Source: Lentisphaerota bacterium
GTDB lineage: Bacteria; Verrucomicrobiota; Kiritimatiellia; UBA8416; JAFGIZ01
Direction: 5' to 3'
Assembly (NCBI GenBank): GCA_016929365.1
Contig: JAFGIZ010000290.1
Coordinates: 1 to 17,137 of the forward strand
Length of the DNA: 17,137 bases
Each line of letters starts with the position of its first letter. The stretch's first letter is position 1. This document shows, in pieces, positions 14,173 through 17,137 of the stretch. Below the pieces are notes generated by a model. It was given only the letters and a program-made list of their open reading frames with translations, was not told the origin of the DNA and did not search any database. The position numbers were made by a program, and so were the translations under genes.

Positions 14173-15873
14173 TCAGCGGGCGTCAGTCATTCCTTCCCGC
14201 TGCAATGGCCCGGGTTGAGCGACGGCGCGGTTGATGCGGGAAACCAGCGTCTGTACGCCCGCTGCGTCCCCTGCAAAAAACAAACGCCGGGTCGTATCGC
14301 GAAACACGCGCGTACTCATGCCCGCGCGGCTGCTCATGAGATACGTGTCGTCGGAGATCGATGTCGGAATCCCCAGGGCTTCGATGCGCCGTGCCAGCTC
14401 CCCGGTCTGGCGCAACATTTCCGTGAACGAACGGCCGTTGACGCGCACGGGCAGCGGCGCCCAGAAGGCGGGCGGCATGAGTAATTTTGCCTTCCAATGC
14501 AACCCGGTTTCAATATAGCGCGCCTTGTCTTGGAACGTGATGCCGTACCGCTCGGCATGTTCGAACCAGTCCGTGCGCGGCGTAATCAGCGCCGGTTGCA
14601 GCGTGACGGCATCGGGCGCGGCACGGCGCAGCAGCTCCAGCGTCTCCGCGGCCGTCGCCGCGGTGTCTCCGGGGGCGGGATAGATCAGGCTGGCTACCGT
14701 GAAAATGCCCGCTGCGCGGGCCCGCGCCACGACACCGGGTACGGCATCCGCGCGGATACCCTTGCGCATCCCGTTCAGTATTGTCTGCGAGCCCGATTCC
14801 ACCCCGAAAAAAAGGGCCTCACAACCCGAGTGCCGCATCAGGTCGAAATCCGCCTCCCCGGCTTCCCGCACATGCGCAAAGGACGCGTAGCGAAAGCCCT
14901 GTCCGCGCCCGGCCGGCGAAGCGGCAAAGGCGTTCAAAAGGCTGTACGGCGTACAGGATCCCGCAAACCGGAACGTGCGCACGCTGTAGCGTTCCGCCAG
15001 GTGCGCGGTTTCCCGGCCCAGCCGCTCGATGCTCTTGACGCGCAGCGTGTGACGGCTCTTGACCGGATGAATACAGAAAGCGCAATGATTACGGCAGCCC
15101 CGGCTCTCATCCAGCACCACAATCTTGATTTTCTGATCGCCGGCCATGGCCGGATAGACGTCGCTGTCGTACACCGGCATGGGGAGCGTGTCCAAGTCGG
15201 CGATCACGCGCGGCGCCGTCCGTTCCACTGTCGCGCCCCTGCGGAAAAGCAGATTCGGAATCTCGGGCCACGCCCCCGCGTCGCCGCCCCGCGCCGCCAG
15301 CTCGCCGATCGTCTCCTCCCCTTCGCCGTACACGAGCACGTCGAACTCCCGGTGGCGCTCGAGGATGTGCTCCATGAACACGTCAACCATCGGCCCGCCG
15401 CCGACAAGGCGCACGTCCGGAAAACGGCGCCGCACCGCCCGCGCCATGGCCAGCGAGCCGTCGATCCCGTCGCCGTTCCAGAGTTTGAAGCCTACGGCCT
15501 GGATGCCGTCCGCCGCAATGCGCTCCAGGATCTCCTCCTGTGCGCGGCGCAGCACCGCCTTCCCCCGTTTTGCCCTGGCCCGCTCGGCGCCGTGCAGACG
15601 CACGGCGGCTCCCGCTTTGCGCCACAAACCGGGCTTGGCGTGGGTCTGCGCGAGCGCAGTCCACGTCCGCGTCAACCGCTCGGCCAGCAGGGGGTCCGTG
15701 AAACCCGCCAGCACGGGGACCGTTGCATAATCCAGGATGGTGGCCTTGTGCCCGCGCTCCAGAAGAACCGCTGCAAGATTCGCCAGGCCGTTGTCGGGGA
15801 AAAGACTGTTCGGCGCAAAGGGGTAGCCCGCGTAATTAACCAGCAACCAGCGATCCAGCGGATACCGTCCCAT
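14173..15873 (-). CDS. B12-binding domain radical SAM protein, second type
   Basis: 566 residues from the ATG at 15873, with minus-strand GAGG (plus-strand 15880-15883) 6 nt upstream. The adjacent ATG at 15876 is only 3 nt from it and would add one Met. The open frame to 16095 carries basic, non-conserved sequence through the shared promoter region and was not used. Residues about 8-195 look like a B12-binding Rossmann domain with a long insertion (about 60-120), ending in VGGGPMV (157-163) and VYGEGEE (181-187). The radical SAM domain (about 250-430) has C260, C264 and C267 (CRNHCAFC) and FFGVESGS at 355-362. A C-terminal extension of about 130 residues has no function recognised here. The substrate is unknown; such proteins often act on lipids, cofactors or natural products. 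Apart from the shared SAM core it is not close to the radical SAM protein at 353-1723, so they are not simple duplicates. Confidence 0.83.
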   Translation of the reverse strand: MGRYPLDRWLLVNYAGYPFAPNSLFPDNGLANLAAVLLERGHKATILDYATVPVLAGFTDPLLAERLTRTWTALAQTHAKPGLWRKAGAAVRLHGAERARAKRGKAVLRRAQEEILERIAADGIQAVGFKLWNGDGIDGSLAMARAVRRRFPDVRLVGGGPMVDVFMEHILERHREFDVLVYGEGEETIGELAARGGDAGAWPEIPNLLFRRGATVERTAPRVIADLDTLPMPVYDSDVYPAMAGDQKIKIVVLDESRGCRNHCAFCIHPVKSRHTLRVKSIERLGRETAHLAERYSVRTFRFAGSCTPYSLLNAFAASPAGRGQGFRYASFAHVREAGEADFDLMRHSGCEALFFGVESGSQTILNGMRKGIRADAVPGVVARARAAGIFTVASLIYPAPGDTAATAAETLELLRRAAPDAVTLQPALITPRTDWFEHAERYGITFQDKARYIETGLHWKAKLLMPPAFWAPLPVRVNGRSFTEMLRQTGELARRIEALGIPTSISDDTYLMSSRAGMSTRVFRDTTRRLFFAGDAAGVQTLVSRINRAVAQPGPLQREGMTDAR

Positions 15874-15966
15874 CATGAACCTCGAGAAAGAAAAACAAAA
15901 GTATGGCAACGCGCGATGCCGGTGTCGAGGATCGAGTCGGCCCCGCGGGGCGGCTGATCTTTTACG

Positions 15967-15995
15967 TTGTCTTAATCGTGAATTTGGGCCATAAC
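15967..15995 (+). promoter_or_regulatory. Candidate housekeeping (sigma70-type) promoter of glmS
   Basis: TTGTCT (15967-15972) and CATAAC (15990-15995) are separated by 17 bp; each box matches four of six consensus bases. Transcription would start near 16002, about 47 nt before the ATG. The location in the 175-bp divergent gap supports it. No glmS-ribozyme-like leader was recognised. Confidence 0.35.
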
Positions 15996-16048
15996 ACAGC
16001 CCCGTAGACCGCGTTACGGGAACACGGACGCGGCGAGGAGCGGGTATC

Positions 16049-17137
16049 ATGTGTGGCATCGTCGGGTATATCGGATCGGGCAACGTGCCGGGCATTCTGC
16101 TTGCAGGGCTGCGGCGCCTGGAGTATCGCGGTTACGATTCCGCCGGGATCGCCCTGGCCTCCACGCATGGAGCCGAGCTGCGTGTCGTAAAATGCCCGGG
16201 CAAAATCAGCGATCTCGAAACACGCATTCGGGAGACCCTCCCGGAAAAGGCCGATGCCTGGGGCGCCGGCATCGGCCATACGCGCTGGGCCACACACGGT
16301 CCGCCGACCCAGAACAACGCCCACCCCCATCTCAGCCGTAACGGCGAAATCGCCATTGTCCACAACGGCATTATCGAAAACTACGCCGCCCTTAAGGATC
16401 AGCTCGTGCATGACGGCTACACCTTTGCCGGCGACACCGATTCCGAGGTTATTGCGCACCTGATTGAAGCCTGCTACGACGGCGATCTGCGTGATGCCGT
16501 GGCGCAGGCGCTGGCGCGTCTCGAGGGCGCGTACGGCATCGCCGTCCTTTCCAAGCGGCATCCCCAAACCCTCATCGCGGCCCGCAAGGGCAGCCCCATT
16601 GTCATCGGTGTCTGCGACGACCGCACCCTCGTGGCCTCGGATGTCAGCGCGATTGTCGATCATACACGGCGGGTCATTTTCATGAACGACGGCGAAATGG
16701 CCGTGGCCACGCCCGGCCGCGTCGACGTGACCACCCTCGCGCAGACCCCCGTCACTCGCGAACCCCGCCGTATCGACTGGGATGTCGGCCGCATCGAAAA
16801 GGAAGGGTATGACCATTTCATGCTCAAGGAGATTCATGAGCAGCCCCGTGCCCTTGCCGATTGCATCCGCGGCCGCCTCCTGGAAGACGCCGGAGACGCC
16901 AAGTTGAGCGGCCTGGCCATGACGGCCGCCGAAATGGCCCGCATCGGACGCATCTCAATTGCCGCCTGCGGCACCTCGCTCTACGCGGGCATGGTCGGCC
17001 GGTTCTTCTTCGAGGATCTGGCCGGTATCCCGACCGAAACCGAACAGGCCGCCGAGTTCCGCTACCGTAACCCGATTATCGAGCCCGACACCTGTCTCGT
17101 GGCCATCACCCAATCGGGCGAAACCGCCGATACCCTG
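16049..17137 (+). CDS. glmS: Glutamine-fructose-6-phosphate aminotransferase (3' truncated)
   Basis: 363 residues are visible from the ATG at 16049 (GAGGAG at 16035-16040, 8-nt spacer) before the window ends; full-length GlmS is about 610. It makes glucosamine-6-phosphate from fructose-6-phosphate and glutamine, the first step to UDP-GlcNAc for peptidoglycan and LPS. The glutaminase domain starts with the nucleophile C2 (MCGIVGYIG), followed by EYRGYDSAG (25-33), GHTRWATHG (76-84) and HNGIIENY (105-112). The linker has the family block GYDHFMLKEI (253-262), and the first SIS isomerase domain begins with ACGTS (306-310) and ITQSGETADTL (353-363) at the cut. It is divergent from the second radical SAM gene, and no link to the signalling module is seen. 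Confidence 0.97.
   Translation, partial: MCGIVGYIGSGNVPGILLAGLRRLEYRGYDSAGIALASTHGAELRVVKCPGKISDLETRIRETLPEKADAWGAGIGHTRWATHGPPTQNNAHPHLSRNGEIAIVHNGIIENYAALKDQLVHDGYTFAGDTDSEVIAHLIEACYDGDLRDAVAQALARLEGAYGIAVLSKRHPQTLIAARKGSPIVIGVCDDRTLVASDVSAIVDHTRRVIFMNDGEMAVATPGRVDVTTLAQTPVTREPRRIDWDVGRIEKEGYDHFMLKEIHEQPRALADCIRGRLLEDAGDAKLSGLAMTAAEMARIGRISIAACGTSLYAGMVGRFFFEDLAGIPTETEQAAEFRYRNPIIEPDTCLVAITQSGETADTL

Noticed and set aside
15904..15920. Possible sigma54 promoter in the glmS/radical SAM gap (TGGCAACGCGCGATGCC)
   Set aside because: GG and GC are 11 bp apart, not 10, on both strands; sigma54 promoters do not tolerate this spacing.
15874..16095. Upstream extension of the second radical SAM protein to 16095
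   Set aside because: The added residues are Arg/Pro-rich, cross the divergent promoter region and overlap the start of glmS.

Overview
The window is G+C-rich chromosomal DNA from a Gram-negative (diderm) bacterium. Evidence for this is a FadL-type outer-membrane porin, a sigma54 enhancer-binding protein and a glmS start. A bacterial topoisomerase VI A subunit and two cobalamin-type radical SAM enzymes fit the PVC superphylum or a similar group (Kiritimatiellota, Planctomycetota or Omnitrophota-like). That placement is a guess from recall, not a measured result.

Layout. (1) Plus strand, 1-1723: the C-terminal end of topoisomerase VI subunit A, then a B12-binding radical SAM protein in the same transcription unit. 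(2) Minus strand, 11452 down to 1749: five genes in one tight operon (gaps of 2, -4, 16 and 9 bp). In transcription order these are a beta-ketoacyl synthase with an altered active site, a nine-helix membrane histidine kinase, a soluble histidine kinase, an NtrC-type sigma54 activator, and a large response regulator that carries both a c-di-GMP synthase (GGDEF) and a c-di-GMP phosphodiesterase (HD-GYP). (3) Plus strand, 11640-14161, divergent from the operon: a FadL-like porin behind a very good sigma54 (-24/-12) promoter, then a receiver-kinase protein. (4) Minus strand, 14173-15873: a second B12-binding radical SAM protein, convergent with the receiver-kinase gene. (5) Plus strand from 16049: glmS, cut by the window end.

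How the parts may work together (inference). Regions 2 and 3 look like one signalling module: three kinases, four intact receivers and one degenerate receiver, a sigma54 activator, a c-di-GMP output protein, a fatty-acid-condensing enzyme and a hydrophobic-compound porin. The porin's sigma54 promoter is the obvious local target for the sigma54 activator. The combination of a lipid-making enzyme, a lipid porin, sensor kinases and a REC-HD-GYP output resembles the logic of DSF (diffusible fatty-acid signal) systems, but with different proteins. This is the most interesting part of the window. No tRNA, rRNA, CRISPR array, transposase or prophage gene was seen, and no gap between genes exceeds about 190 bp.
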